The translations under genes were made by a program, and so were the position numbers. 37,977 nucleotides of DNA from Clostridia bacterium. Its GTDB lineage: Bacteria; Bacillota; Clostridia; TANB77; CAG-508. The notes beneath the pieces are model-generated. The model was not told the DNA's origin. It made no database searches and was given only the letters and a program-made list of their open reading frames with translations. The DNA is taken from assembly GCA_017886645.1 (NCBI GenBank), contig JAGHJM010000025.1:1-37977 (forward strand), given 5' to 3'. This document shows, piece by piece, positions 16,702 to 26,207 of the stretch (position 1 is its first letter; each line of letters begins with the position of its first letter).

Positions 16702-17794
16702 TGTTTCCCCCATTTTCAATAACAATTTTTTTCAAGAAATCATCAACTTTTTTTCTTTCATTTTCTAGTATTTTATTTACCTTACCAAAATCCATATGTC
16801 TATCAATAACATCAAAATCCTCAAAATTTTCTATATGTCTTTGAGTTTCTCCAACTAATTTTAAAAAGTTAGCTAATCTGCCTGAATAATTCTTTGGATA
16901 TATGCAAATTGGTTCAGTGTTAAGATTTACCGAAAAGGCTGTAGCATGAAAAGAATCTGTTAAGACTATTTTGGCATTATCTACTAATGTAATAAAATCT
17001 AATATTTCTGGCATAACGATACTTTTCCCATTTCTAAATATTTGGTCAAATCTTGTACAAAAACGATATAATTTTAGTCCAGTACGTTTTGATAATTCTT
17101 CAGCATATTCATCAAATTCTTTGCTTCGATTAAGATTATAAATTAAAATATAATCTCCTTTTATCTTCCTTTTAGGCGCTATATTTCTCCAAAATTCTGG
17201 TGGCATTGCTAATGTTGGGTCTATTATGTTTATTGCATCTTTAATCCCCAACTGATTATTTAATATATCCAATCCACTTTCTTCTCTTACAGAAATCCTT
17301 TTAAATTTATCCAAATATTTTTTTATTTCTTCAATATCCTTTTCTTCCAGTTTGCCTTTTCCAAAACTCGACGAATAAGAATATCTAGGTTTATTATCTG
17401 GAACAAAGCTTAAATATAATGGCGGAATAATTCCATTATTCCATCCAGTATTCCAAACCTGATCACTACCTGAAAAATACACATCTGCAATATCTTCAAA
17501 TTTTTCGAAATCTTCCATAGATAAATATTTCTTACTAGTAATATTTAAGTATTTCTTTTGGAATCCACCAAAATTGTGTTTCCAATATAATAAAGTTGGT
17601 AAAATTGCAGGTATTTTAAGTATGTTTCCTTTAATAAAAGTTTGTAACAATTTTATACCATATGTATCTGGTCTCCTATAATCAATAAATACAACATCAT
17701 CAAAATATTGTTTTAACTTTTCTTGTGTTGCATATGCCTGAAGTTGTGTTCCATAATTACAAACAGAATGTAATGTTATAACTGCAGCCTTCAT
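16691..17794 (-). CDS. Polysaccharide pyruvyl transferase family protein
   Basis: 367 residues, matching PF04230. It begins MKAAVITLHSVCNYGTQLQAYA, has YFSGSDQVWNTGWN (the substrate-site SDQVW motif), and later ILTDSFHATAFSVNLNTEPICIY, the typical C-terminal motif. Known members (CsaB-like) add pyruvate from PEP as a ketal on glycan sugars, giving negative charge; many homologues in glycan loci are untested and some lack this activity. It lies 14 bases behind the second flippase gene and overlaps the following glycosyltransferase gene. AAGGAG precedes the ATG. Confidence 0.9.
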   Translation of the reverse strand: MKAAVITLHSVCNYGTQLQAYATQEKLKQYFDDVVFIDYRRPDTYGIKLLQTFIKGNILKIPAILPTLLYWKHNFGGFQKKYLNITSKKYLSMEDFEKFEDIADVYFSGSDQVWNTGWNNGIIPPLYLSFVPDNKPRYSYSSSFGKGKLEEKDIEEIKKYLDKFKRISVREESGLDILNNQLGIKDAINIIDPTLAMPPEFWRNIAPKRKIKGDYILIYNLNRSKEFDEYAEELSKRTGLKLYRFCTRFDQIFRNGKSIVMPEILDFITLVDNAKIVLTDSFHATAFSVNLNTEPICIYPKNYSGRLANFLKLVGETQRHIENFEDFDVIDRHMDFGKVNKILENERKKVDDFLKKIVIENGGNNGK

Positions 17795-17808
17795 ATATTG
17801 TCTCCTTC

Positions 17809-19044
17809 TTAATTATTTGTTTCAAATAAATATTTATATTTTCTATAAAAGAAATATCTTGTGGCGAATAGTATAAATTCTGTAAACGATCTTACTATTG
17901 CTACATTGACAAGAGTAAAAGAATTTGTAATAACTAGTCCAAATAATAATAATATATATATAATAATTGATATAACTGTTGATAATGTTGTTTCTTTGCT
18001 CTTGCCTATAGCTCCTAATGCTGGCCATCCAAATATAATAGCAAAAAATCCAAAAAATAATGCTGGAATTAATATTCTAAATATAGGAACTGCTTTTAAA
18101 TATTCTTCTCCCCCTAATATCATAAATCCAGGTTCTGCTAGGAAATAAGCTAATACACACCCCATTGTAACAACTGGTAAAAATATTTTTATTACTTTAT
18201 GTATAATCCCTATATTTTTCGATTTAATCATTTCAGGATAAATTCCATCTGAAATTGGTGTATAACATGCTTGAATAGAACCAACTATTTGCATACATAT
18301 TCCCCAATATGCCACCTCTGTTGCACCTATATATATTCCTATAATAATTGTACTAAAAGCATTAAACGATGTAGATGCAACATTTGATATAAAATATACA
18401 AAAGATTCTTTTATTGATTTAAATGCATTACTTATTCTAGAAAAATGCATTTTTATTTTCATCTTTTTTATTTCATAGAAAACTAACATTATAGCTATTG
18501 CAGATGAAATAATATCTAAAATTGGAATAAATATTACATCTGCATCATTCTTTATTAAGAAAAATGTTAATATTGTAGAAATAGTTTTCATAATTATAAA
18601 ACGGATTGTTATAATATGCATTTTTTCTATGCCTCTAAATAAAAAATCCATTAAAAAAATTGATTCAAAAACTACAAAATATGACAAAATTGTATATAGA
18701 ATATTTTCTCTTAATATTGGTAATGTAAAAGATAATACTACCACAATAAAAAGCCCAACTATTCCCAATATGATTCTAGCTATTAACGTATCTCCAATAA
18801 CATATCCCATTTTTTGTTTATCTTCTCTAGATTTTACTATATCTTTTGTTGCAGATAAAATAAATCCAAAATCAACTAATATTTGCATATATGTCATAAC
18901 TGTTTTTACATATGTAACACTTCCATATGTATCCGTCGATAATATTCTTGTTAAATATGGTAATGTTATAAAAGGAAATAAAATTTTAGATATATTAAAT
19001 ATCATCAACATTACTGTGTTTTTTGCAATTCTCATATCTTTCAA
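17809..19044 (-). CDS. Polysaccharide flippase (Wzx-like), second copy
   Basis: 411 residues with about a dozen hydrophobic segments. The N-terminus RIAKNTVMLMIFNISKILFPFITLPYLTRIL is typical of the PST/MATE flippase superfamily. It would flip the undecaprenyl-linked repeat unit across the membrane. The start is the TTG at 19044, seven bases behind AAGGAGG; an ATG three codons later is too far from the site. A second, longer flippase is encoded at 23371-24819. Having two suggests two repeat-unit pathways or that one is not used for this glycan. Confidence 0.9.
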   Translation of the reverse strand: MKDMRIAKNTVMLMIFNISKILFPFITLPYLTRILSTDTYGSVTYVKTVMTYMQILVDFGFILSATKDIVKSREDKQKMGYVIGDTLIARIILGIVGLFIVVVLSFTLPILRENILYTILSYFVVFESIFLMDFLFRGIEKMHIITIRFIIMKTISTILTFFLIKNDADVIFIPILDIISSAIAIMLVFYEIKKMKIKMHFSRISNAFKSIKESFVYFISNVASTSFNAFSTIIIGIYIGATEVAYWGICMQIVGSIQACYTPISDGIYPEMIKSKNIGIIHKVIKIFLPVVTMGCVLAYFLAEPGFMILGGEEYLKAVPIFRILIPALFFGFFAIIFGWPALGAIGKSKETTLSTVISIIIYILLLFGLVITNSFTLVNVAIVRSFTEFILFATRYFFYRKYKYLFETNN

Positions 19045-19101
19045 TTTTTTTCCTCCTTAACATACATTAATTTTTCTTATTAGTTTTCCATAATTCTTTA
19101 A

Positions 19102-20118
19102 TTATCTATTAAATTGATATTGTCTATACATACATATTAAAGCCGTAAAAAAATACAGTTTATATTTGATTGTAAATAGCGTAATACTTCTTGTTATAGA
19201 TAAATCTTTATAATTAGATTTTTTTATAGCTTCTTTAAAGTCTTCTATATTGCATACCTTTTTTAACAGTTTTATTTGGTTCATAAAAGTTTGGTTATTT
19301 TTCTTATTAAAACAATAATTAACAACAATTAATAAAACATGATATGTAACATAATTATAATAATTATATTTAACTTGTAGATTATCTGTATAATTATTAA
19401 AAATATATTTTTTTACTGCCATCATTGATTTTAAATATTTTTCTACATATCTATCATCATATTTTCTTACTAAAGAATTATTGTTAAATCTATAGTTATA
19501 TAAAGCTTGTCCTAAAATAAGAACTTCACGAATATTTTTAACTAATTCCATATTAAATAACGCATCTTCTCCAACTTCAATATCTTCATGAAATTTAATA
19601 TCCTTTATGCATTCTCTTCTTATTAATTTCATATGGCAAAATCCATAACCGTTTTGGACATTTAATAACTTAATAAAATATTCTTGTGCAGAATATTTTA
19701 TCCTTTCAATTTTACAATTTATTTTTTCTTGCTTAGTAGAATATACCCTATTATATCCAGAGGATATAATATCTAATTTTTCATTAGTTATTGCTTCATT
19801 ATATAATTTTTCACAAAAATCACTATCTAACCAATCATCTGCGTCAACGAAAGAAATCCACTCTCCATTTGCCATATTTATCCCTAAGTTTCTTGCTGAA
19901 CTTACTCCTGCATTTTCCTTGTGTATTACTTTTACTCTTTTATCCATTAGTGCATATTCGTCACACATCTTTCCAGACCCATCTGTTGATCCATCGTCTA
20001 TTAATATAATCTCTATTTTTTTATATGTTTGATTGGTAATACTATTTATACATTTTTCTATATATTTCTCTACATTATAAACAGGTACAATAATTGAGAT
20101 TAGTTCATTCTTTTGCAT
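19102..20118 (-). CDS. Family 2 glycosyltransferase
   Basis: 338 residues. The GT2 catalytic domain is clear: ISIIVPVYNVEKYIEKCINS, EIILIDDGSTDGSG, HKENAGVSSARNLGI, and DADD in WISFVDADDWLD. The later part (about 210-338) is rich in Tyr, Asn and Lys and is not recognised. It resembles the protein at 15670-16701 only in the first 110 or so residues, so the two likely use different acceptors or donors. AGGAG lies ahead of the ATG. Confidence 0.9.
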   Translation of the reverse strand: MQKNELISIIVPVYNVEKYIEKCINSITNQTYKKIEIILIDDGSTDGSGKMCDEYALMDKRVKVIHKENAGVSSARNLGINMANGEWISFVDADDWLDSDFCEKLYNEAITNEKLDIISSGYNRVYSTKQEKINCKIERIKYSAQEYFIKLLNVQNGYGFCHMKLIRRECIKDIKFHEDIEVGEDALFNMELVKNIREVLILGQALYNYRFNNNSLVRKYDDRYVEKYLKSMMAVKKYIFNNYTDNLQVKYNYYNYVTYHVLLIVVNYCFNKKNNQTFMNQIKLLKKVCNIEDFKEAIKKSNYKDLSITRSITLFTIKYKLYFFTALICMYRQYQFNR

Positions 20119-20140
20119 TTTACACTACTCCTGAATTAAA

Positions 20141-21511
20141 TTATTTTTCTTCCCTATGTATATCTTCTATTAGAAGTTTATCTTCTTTTACTTTCTTCGC
20201 TTCTTTAGTCTCTTTCATTAAAATTAACACCAATATAAATGATATTATATATGCAGGAATGGCTGTCTGAATTCTCATAAAAGATACAAATACTCCATAC
20301 ATAATTAACCCATAGAAAGCAAAAGATTTAATATTAATATTTTCCTCAAATTTTTCATAGAATCCTGTAATAATACAACCAAATACGAAGGAAGCTATGC
20401 AAACAAAAGGATATCCACCATCTATAAAGAAATAATATATAGGAGTTACAAATGCATTTCCTATCCCATAACCTACATCCTTAAATATTTCAGCATTTAA
20501 TATATTTGAATATGCTTCATTATATATTTGTGGTACTAAAAAATCTAATCCTACTGTGTCTAACCCTCTAAATAAATAACTATGTATTCCAAAAAAACTC
20601 GTCATTCCCCAAGTATGACTTACGCTTTTAATGCTAGGTAGCCATATACTTAATAGAGTTGGAGGCAATGCAAAATAAGTATAAGTTTGCTTTACAAAGT
20701 TTCCTATTCCTGTTCTAAACGTAGTATATGCAATAACAAATATTCCACCTATAATAACAAATATAAGCATAACCTTCTTATATTTTTTTATTAAATCCGC
20801 CGAAATTTTCTTGTTCTTACAAAATATAAAGAAAGCTAATAGAAAGCATCCTATATAATAAATAAATCCTAATCTTCCTCCTCCACCTGCAATACTAGAT
20901 GAAAATAATACTAACAATGAAATTATTAATAAAGCATATTTTTGCTTTTTATTTTTTAAATCAAAAAAACAATATGCTGTTATAGGAGGAATTATTGTTT
21001 CGGCTGGAGCTAAAATAACACTCCTAAAGATTGACTCTAAAAAACTCCTCCTGTCTAATAAAGGGTTACTAGAACCATATGGTTCTAAACTCCAATTTCG
21101 TATCTGCCACATAGGGTTACCATTAGCTAATTCTTTAATAATAATAATAATATCAATTATGTTAAATAAAATAATGCAAGAACATAAAACATAATATAGT
21201 TTGAATCTTGGTTTTATTGTACTTTCTTTTTTTATTTTTCTTTCACATATTTTTGAAGGTAATTTTACAAATTTTCTCATAAACATGTAAATAAAACTTC
21301 CTATTGCAAAAAATACTAACATTAATATTATTAAAAAGTATGCTTCATTTGATGGCTTATATATATTATAAAGATTTAATATTGATAAAAATAATATAAC
21401 TGACCATAGTGCAAAAAATATTGTCACCGGACTTATTGCCTTCTTTTTTCTAGTCATCCACCAACTCACTGCAAGAAATATTAAACTTAGTAAAAATGCT
21501 AAGTAATCCAT
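20141..21511 (-). CDS. O-antigen/oligosaccharide repeat-unit polymerase (Wzy-like)
   Basis: 456 residues with about ten or more membrane segments and a larger extracellular loop in the second half (about 260-340) that holds TRTKK-free, mostly uncharged sequence ending near GLDFLVPQIYNEAY. Position in the locus, between glycosyltransferases and with a GGGGRLGFIYYIG segment after an ETIIPPITAY helix, fits a Wzy or EpsG-like polymerase. These proteins diverge so much that topology and context are the main evidence. It would join flipped repeat units into a chain on the outer face. AAAGGA precedes the ATG. The Lys/Glu-rich tail is cytoplasmic. Confidence 0.75.
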   Translation of the reverse strand: MDYLAFLLSLIFLAVSWWMTRKKKAISPVTIFFALWSVILFLSILNLYNIYKPSNEAYFLIILMLVFFAIGSFIYMFMRKFVKLPSKICERKIKKESTIKPRFKLYYVLCSCIILFNIIDIIIIIKELANGNPMWQIRNWSLEPYGSSNPLLDRRSFLESIFRSVILAPAETIIPPITAYCFFDLKNKKQKYALLIISLLVLFSSSIAGGGGRLGFIYYIGCFLLAFFIFCKNKKISADLIKKYKKVMLIFVIIGGIFVIAYTTFRTGIGNFVKQTYTYFALPPTLLSIWLPSIKSVSHTWGMTSFFGIHSYLFRGLDTVGLDFLVPQIYNEAYSNILNAEIFKDVGYGIGNAFVTPIYYFFIDGGYPFVCIASFVFGCIITGFYEKFEENINIKSFAFYGLIMYGVFVSFMRIQTAIPAYIISFILVLILMKETKEAKKVKEDKLLIEDIHREEK

Positions 21512-21558
21512 TTTTTATTCCTTTCTTAATTATTATAAATTTTCAAGCATGTTTTTCA

Positions 21559-22350
21559 TTAAAGACTCTTTTCATACTTTTTTCCTATAATTTTTGCCTT
21601 AATAAAGCTCGTTCCTTTTTTTAACCAATTTACGGGTTCTATATCTATTACCTTTACTTCTTTATATTTTATATTATTGGTATTAATCCATACATCTAAT
21701 AAAAGCTCAGAAATTCTTCCTATAAATCTAGCATGAAATCTATCATATTGCGTAATATCCACTCTTTTTTCAAGCTCAAATAATATATTAAATAACCACT
21801 TACAATATTCATCTAATATCTCTTTTTTCATTATAAGCATATTAAACATATGAGCAGAGCGTCTCTTTTTTAAATTATTAAACTCTTTCTCATAATCTGG
21901 ATATTTTTCTTTTATAATTTTTCCTGTTTCATCTAAAGGTTCTACATATGTTGTATGTTTATAATGGGAATATAAATTTTCTATATAATAATTTCTCTTC
22001 TTAGGCAATACTACATCTACATCTTTTAACAATTCTTCTAATTGCTTATCATTTAGAACACTAGCAAGTCTATCTTTTATATCTTTCGAATTACATTTTT
22101 TTCCTTTAAAATATCTTCTATAATGCACTAAACCTATGTAGTCTGCATCTAGGTTTTTCCATGCCCAATGCAATCCTGTCAACTCACAAAAGTTAGGATT
22201 TTTAATCGAAATATTATCACCAGTATCATCTCTCCTATATCCATCTATGTCCTCTTTACCATTTGCTCCTACAAAAACTGGTAAATATATATTATTATCT
22301 GGCATATCATATTCTTTATGTGCTGCGACAATAATTTTTATATCCTTCAA
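21559..22350 (-). CDS. DUF4422 glycosyltransferase-like protein
   Basis: 263 residues. DUF4422 features are DDTGDNISIKNPNFCELTGLHWAWKN and IGLVHYRRYF, followed by DVVLPKKRNYY and a region ending EKRVDITQYDRFHARFIGRISE. The family is found in capsule and LPS loci and is treated as glycosyltransferase-like. The start is a TTG at 22350, eight bases behind AAGGAG and directly abutting the stop codon of the initiating transferase gene, so the two are coupled. A paralogue is encoded at 26208-26981. Confidence 0.88.
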   Translation of the reverse strand: MKDIKIIVAAHKEYDMPDNNIYLPVFVGANGKEDIDGYRRDDTGDNISIKNPNFCELTGLHWAWKNLDADYIGLVHYRRYFKGKKCNSKDIKDRLASVLNDKQLEELLKDVDVVLPKKRNYYIENLYSHYKHTTYVEPLDETGKIIKEKYPDYEKEFNNLKKRRSAHMFNMLIMKKEILDEYCKWLFNILFELEKRVDITQYDRFHARFIGRISELLLDVWINTNNIKYKEVKVIDIEPVNWLKKGTSFIKAKIIGKKYEKSL

Positions 22351-23058
22351 CTAAATTGCTCCTTCCTTCCTAAATACAGCTGCTATTGTTTTTACTAATA
22401 TTATAAAATCATTTACTAATGATTTTTTTATTGCATATTTATAATCTAATTCTAATCTATCTTCAAAACCTATATTACTTCTTCCAGACACCTGCCATGG
22501 TCCTGTTAAGCCTGGCTTCTCCTTAATTATATAATAATAGTAATCATTCATATCTTTAATTTCTCTTATTAAATAAGGTCTTGGTCCAACTAGACTCATA
22601 TCACCCTTTAAAACATTAATAAATTGTGGAAATTCATCTAAACTTGTTTTCCTTAAAAATTTCCCCACTTTTGTTATTCTAGGATCATTATGTATCTTTT
22701 TATTTTTTATATATTCTTTTCCTATTTCAGTTTCTTCTTTTATATGTCTATTTAATATTTCTTCAGCATTTACCACCATTGTCCTAAATTTATACATTTT
22801 AAACACTTTTCCATCTTTTCCGATTCTTTCTTGTACGAAAAATATTGGTCCTTTATTTTTAGTAACTAAATTTAATATACATACAATAATAGTAATTGGT
22901 ATTAATAATATAATTCCAACTACAGCAACAATTATATCTACTGTTCTTTTAACAAATCTATATAGTTTTTTCTTAGTAGCATCATTTTCTCTTATCTTAC
23001 TATATTCTTCTAACTTGCCATAGTTTTCCTTTACTCTTTCGTATGTGTTACCATCCAT
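22351..23058 (-). CDS. Undecaprenyl-phosphate sugar-1-phosphate transferase (initiating enzyme, PF02397)
   Basis: 235 residues, a short single-domain member. A re-entrant membrane helix spans about 39-65. Catalytic features are RTVDIIVAVVG, KMYKFRTMV, TSLDEFPQFINVLKGDMSLVGPRP (Asp141-Glu142 likely the active pair) and KPGLTGPWQVSGR. It moves a sugar phosphate from a UDP-sugar onto undecaprenyl phosphate, starting the repeat unit. It is the first gene of a long operon with its own promoter (23097-23125). The sugar cannot be told from sequence alone. GGAGG precedes the ATG. Confidence 0.95.
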   Translation of the reverse strand: MDGNTYERVKENYGKLEEYSKIRENDATKKKLYRFVKRTVDIIVAVVGIILLIPITIIVCILNLVTKNKGPIFFVQERIGKDGKVFKMYKFRTMVVNAEEILNRHIKEETEIGKEYIKNKKIHNDPRITKVGKFLRKTSLDEFPQFINVLKGDMSLVGPRPYLIREIKDMNDYYYYIIKEKPGLTGPWQVSGRSNIGFEDRLELDYKYAIKKSLVNDFIILVKTIAAVFRKEGAI

Positions 23059-23096
23059 TTTTATTTTCCTCCACTTTTATTCATGGTTACTTATTT

Positions 23097-23125
23097 ATAA
23101 TATAACATTTTATACATAATTTCAA
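23097..23125 (-). promoter_or_regulatory. SigA promoter for the repeat-unit operon
   Basis: On the minus strand, TTGAAA (23120-23125), 17 bases, TATTAT (23097-23102), about 40 bases ahead of the initiating transferase gene. It marks a new transcription unit within the polysaccharide locus. Confidence 0.6.
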
Positions 23126-23256
23126 CCTTTTTCAGGCATTTTTTTCAGCAGTTAGAAATTAGGAACAGATAATAATTAATATTAATTATTAATATCTATA
23201 GAGCAACTAATTATTATAGATAATGTTTAAACAAAATATAATTAAAAACATATGAT
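23126..23256. other. Non-coding stretch with AT palindromes
   Basis: Part of the 312-base gap between two polysaccharide genes. It contains a 22-bp perfect A/T-only palindrome (23170-23191) and an 8-bp inverted pair TATCTATA/TATAGATA (23193-23200 and 23215-23222). No open reading frame of note. Possible regulatory binding region upstream of the promoter; nothing firmer can be said. Confidence 0.4.
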
Positions 23257-23260
23257 AAAA

Positions 23261-23367
23261 GCAATAAAAGTAGTGTTTTTCCGTTCGACTACGGACGCAA
23301 GGCTACTTACAATTTGTATGCACAAATTGTAAGACCTTATCTCACTATAAAACACTACTTTTATTGC
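23261..23367 (-). ncRNA. Multibranched structured inverted repeat in the polysaccharide locus (candidate RNA element or palindromic repeat)
   Basis: A 19-bp perfect outer stem (23261-23279 with 23349-23367) encloses two further hairpins: a 12-bp perfect stem (23306-23317 with 23322-23333, 4-base loop) and CCGT/ACGG (23281-23284 with 23291-23294). A short AAGG/CCTT pairing flanks the 12-bp stem. On the minus strand the outer stem is followed by CTTTTATC, so it can act as a terminator for the flippase transcript, but the internal branches go beyond a simple terminator. The structure is seen directly; whether it is a regulatory RNA, an eps-type read-through element or a mobile palindromic repeat is unknown. 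Confidence 0.55.
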
Positions 23368-23370
23368 CTT

Positions 23371-24819
23371 TTAAGCCTTTTTTAATTTTAAAGCTTTTAA
23401 TATTTTATCTAATCTTTCCCATAAAAACTCATCTTTCATTATTAATAAGCTTCCTATATAAATTATGCCACCGATACATATTTGTAGCATTGTAGTAATC
23501 ATTGTAGGTTTCATAAATATTCCCATGCCATATACAACAGCAAACATTAGAATTCCACTAGCAATATATTTCAAGTATGATTTTTTAAATATATGTATAT
23601 TTATTTGTTTTTTTACATAGTAATACTGAACAATTGCAATTGTTACCTCTGCTATAACAGATGCTATAATTGCTCCTATTGCACCACATATTGGTATTAA
23701 AATAAAATTTAATACTATATTTAATATTGCACCAGTAACAACTGATTTAGTAAATATAACTTGGTTTCTACTTGGTATTAAATACTGTACACCTGCAACA
23801 TCTGTAAAACCTTTAGCTATAATTAGCAATGCTCCTGTCATTAAAATATATACAGATAATGAGAACTCATCTCCTAAAAACCATGGTACTAACGTTTTTG
23901 CAACTGACATTACTCCTAAAGTTAAAGGAATTCCTAAGAAAAATACAAAATTAATTGATTTTGACAAATATTCTTCTACTTTTTTATTATCTTTAGATGC
24001 TAAAACACTTGCTATTCTTGGAGTCATTACAGTTCCGAGTGATGTTATTAAAGTATATGATAGTTTTATAATTTTTTGTGATTGTTCATAATTTCCGACC
24101 TGTGACATATCATTTGTTAAATAACCTAGCATTGTTCTATCTAGTAATGTGTATACATCAATTGCAATTTGTGGAATAAATAATCCTATTGTAGGTTTTA
24201 AGTGTGAAAATATTTGTAGTTTTTCACCATTTAACTTTTGTACAAATTTAGGTAAATATAACCACAATGACATATTACCTAACAACGTTGATAATACGAA
24301 TATAACAAAATATATCCATAAGTCATCTTGTGTTTTAACAAATACAAAAATACTTATAACACTTAAAATTTTAACAAGTAAATTTCTTGTTACTGTTTTC
24401 TTAAATTCTTCTAATCCTTGGAAAAACCAGCTAATATCTAAGACATTAGCTAATAACTGAATTATTAATATCTTATAATATAATTGATATTCTCCATGTG
24501 ATGCATATGTAAAGTAAAATACAATAATAGAAATTGTCATAGTTATGCATCTAAAAAAGAATATCTCCCAAAATAACTTACTTCTTTTTTTCACATCATC
24601 TTGAACATATGCAATTTCCCTTTGTGCATACATTGCAACGCCCAAAGACCCAAACAAGATAAAATATGTTGCAATTGATGTTGTAAAGCTATATATTCCT
24701 ATTTTTTCAGCACCAAGAACCCCTGATATATAAGGTGTAGTTATCAGGGGTAATACTATTACTAGTATTTGATATATTAAATTATATATGTAATTTTTTG
24801 TTACACTTTTTTTCTTCAT
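23371..24819 (-). CDS. Polysaccharide flippase (Wzx-like), first copy
   Basis: 482 residues with about 14 hydrophobic segments. The N-terminus (NLIYQILVIVLPLITTPYIS) and internal LDISWFFQGLEEFK, plus GVMSVAKTLVPWFLGDEF, are typical of PST-family exporters of lipid-linked glycan units. The start is two bases after the UDP-glucose dehydrogenase stop, so translation is coupled. Its stop is four bases before the structured inverted repeat. It differs clearly from the 411-residue flippase at 17809-19044. Confidence 0.92.
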   Translation of the reverse strand: MKKKSVTKNYIYNLIYQILVIVLPLITTPYISGVLGAEKIGIYSFTTSIATYFILFGSLGVAMYAQREIAYVQDDVKKRSKLFWEIFFFRCITMTISIIVFYFTYASHGEYQLYYKILIIQLLANVLDISWFFQGLEEFKKTVTRNLLVKILSVISIFVFVKTQDDLWIYFVIFVLSTLLGNMSLWLYLPKFVQKLNGEKLQIFSHLKPTIGLFIPQIAIDVYTLLDRTMLGYLTNDMSQVGNYEQSQKIIKLSYTLITSLGTVMTPRIASVLASKDNKKVEEYLSKSINFVFFLGIPLTLGVMSVAKTLVPWFLGDEFSLSVYILMTGALLIIAKGFTDVAGVQYLIPSRNQVIFTKSVVTGAILNIVLNFILIPICGAIGAIIASVIAEVTIAIVQYYYVKKQINIHIFKKSYLKYIASGILMFAVVYGMGIFMKPTMITTMLQICIGGIIYIGSLLIMKDEFLWERLDKILKALKLKKA

Positions 24820-24821
24820 TT

Positions 24822-26117
24822 CTATCTTCCTATTGAATAATATTCAACATCCATTTCCTTCATATCTTCTAAATTATATATATTTCTTCCATCATATACC
24901 AAAGGCATTTTCATTAATTTTTTATATTCTTCTGGTTTAACTTCTTTTATTTGTTGCCATTCTGTAAATATAAAACATACATCGGCATTTTTTAAAGCAT
25001 CTTGTGGAGTCTTTGTATATTCAATTTCTTTTGGATATATTTTTTTATAATTTTCTACTCCTATTGGATCATATGCTTTTATATTTGCACCTTCTTCTAA
25101 TAAAATTGGCACATTTGTTAAGGAAGGAGCTGCCCTTAAATCATCAGTACCTGGCTTAAATGTTAATCCTAAAATAGCTACATTCAACCCTCTAAAGCTT
25201 TTTATTTTTCTTCTGGCCTTTCTTAATAATACTAATTGTTGTTCTCTATTTACTTCTATTGCTGCTTTTACTGTTTTTAGTTCATATCCTCCTTTTTGTG
25301 CTAAATATTGAAGAGCTTTAGTGTCTTTTGGGAAACAACTTCCGCCATATCCGCATCCAGCTTTTAGAAATTTATCTCCTATTCTACTGTCATAGCTCAT
25401 TCCTTTTGTAACATCTTCTATGTTTGCATCAACTTCTTCACAAAGGTTTGCAATATCATTTACATAGCTTATTTTTAATGCTAAAAAGTCATTAGATGCA
25501 TATTTTACCATTTCCGCACTTCTTCTATTCATTGTCAATTTTGGAACATCAAAATTTTCATATAATCTTAGCATCTTTGCTTCAGTTTGTTTATTTTCTG
25601 TACCTATTACTATTCTTGATGCATGTATTGTATCTCTTACAGCTGTTCCTTGTGCCAAGAACTCTGGATTGCTTGCAACACTTACTTTTACATCATTTTT
25701 TAAGTTTTCTCTAATATATTTTTCTATATCATCATTTGTTCCTATTGGAACTGTTGATTTTACTACTACTATACAATCTTTTTCTATTGTTTCTGCAATC
25801 TGATCTGCCACCTCATATACATAGTCTAAATTAGCTGATCCATCTGCTCTTTCTGGAGTCCCTACTCCTATAAATATGAAATCTGCATCCTTATATGCTT
25901 CTTTATAATCTGTAGTAAAATCAAGTCTTCCTTCTTTATAGTTTCTTTGCATCATAGGCTCTAAATCTTGTTCATAAATAGGAGAAATTCCTCTTTTCAT
26001 TTTTTTTACTTTTTCTTTATCTATATCTACACATATAACATTTTGTCCTTTCTCTGCAAAGCAAACTCCAGCAACTAGTCCTACATAACCTGTTCCAGCA
26101 ACTGCTACCTTATACAT
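24822..26117 (-). CDS. ugd: UDP-glucose 6-dehydrogenase / nucleotide-sugar dehydrogenase
   Basis: 431 residues. The NAD-binding loop is VAGTGYVGLVAG (about 6-17), the VKSTVPIGT motif is present, and the catalytic cysteine is Cys261 in GCGYGGSCFPKDT. The C-terminal domain has LGLTFKPGTDDLR and a YDPIG turn. It oxidises UDP-glucose to UDP-glucuronate, providing an acidic sugar; related enzymes on UDP-ManNAc or UDP-GlcNAc are less likely, but are not excluded. AAAGGAG is ahead of the ATG. It lies 90 bases behind the DUF4422 gene and leads directly into the flippase. Confidence 0.93.
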   Translation of the reverse strand: MYKVAVAGTGYVGLVAGVCFAEKGQNVICVDIDKEKVKKMKRGISPIYEQDLEPMMQRNYKEGRLDFTTDYKEAYKDADFIFIGVGTPERADGSANLDYVYEVADQIAETIEKDCIVVVKSTVPIGTNDDIEKYIRENLKNDVKVSVASNPEFLAQGTAVRDTIHASRIVIGTENKQTEAKMLRLYENFDVPKLTMNRRSAEMVKYASNDFLALKISYVNDIANLCEEVDANIEDVTKGMSYDSRIGDKFLKAGCGYGGSCFPKDTKALQYLAQKGGYELKTVKAAIEVNREQQLVLLRKARRKIKSFRGLNVAILGLTFKPGTDDLRAAPSLTNVPILLEEGANIKAYDPIGVENYKKIYPKEIEYTKTPQDALKNADVCFIFTEWQQIKEVKPEEYKKLMKMPLVYDGRNIYNLEDMKEMDVEYYSIGR

Positions 26118-26207
26118 AAAATCAGCTCCTTTATATTTATTTTATATTTCTTAATATATCTATAATTATATTAATAGGTTAAAATTTCATTGAATAAGCT
26201 ATAAATC

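Noticed and set aside
18629-19060. 143-codon plus-strand open frame
   Set aside because: Antisense to the well-supported flippase gene; a low-complexity Ile/Asn-rich product typical of a shadow.
15670-20118. The two GT2 genes as a recent duplication
   Set aside because: Similarity is limited to the common catalytic motifs of the family; the C-terminal halves do not match.
23281-23300. tRNA T-arm-like GTCGAAC/CCGT-ACGG sequence
   Set aside because: No acceptor, D or anticodon arms could be built around it; it is part of the larger inverted repeat.
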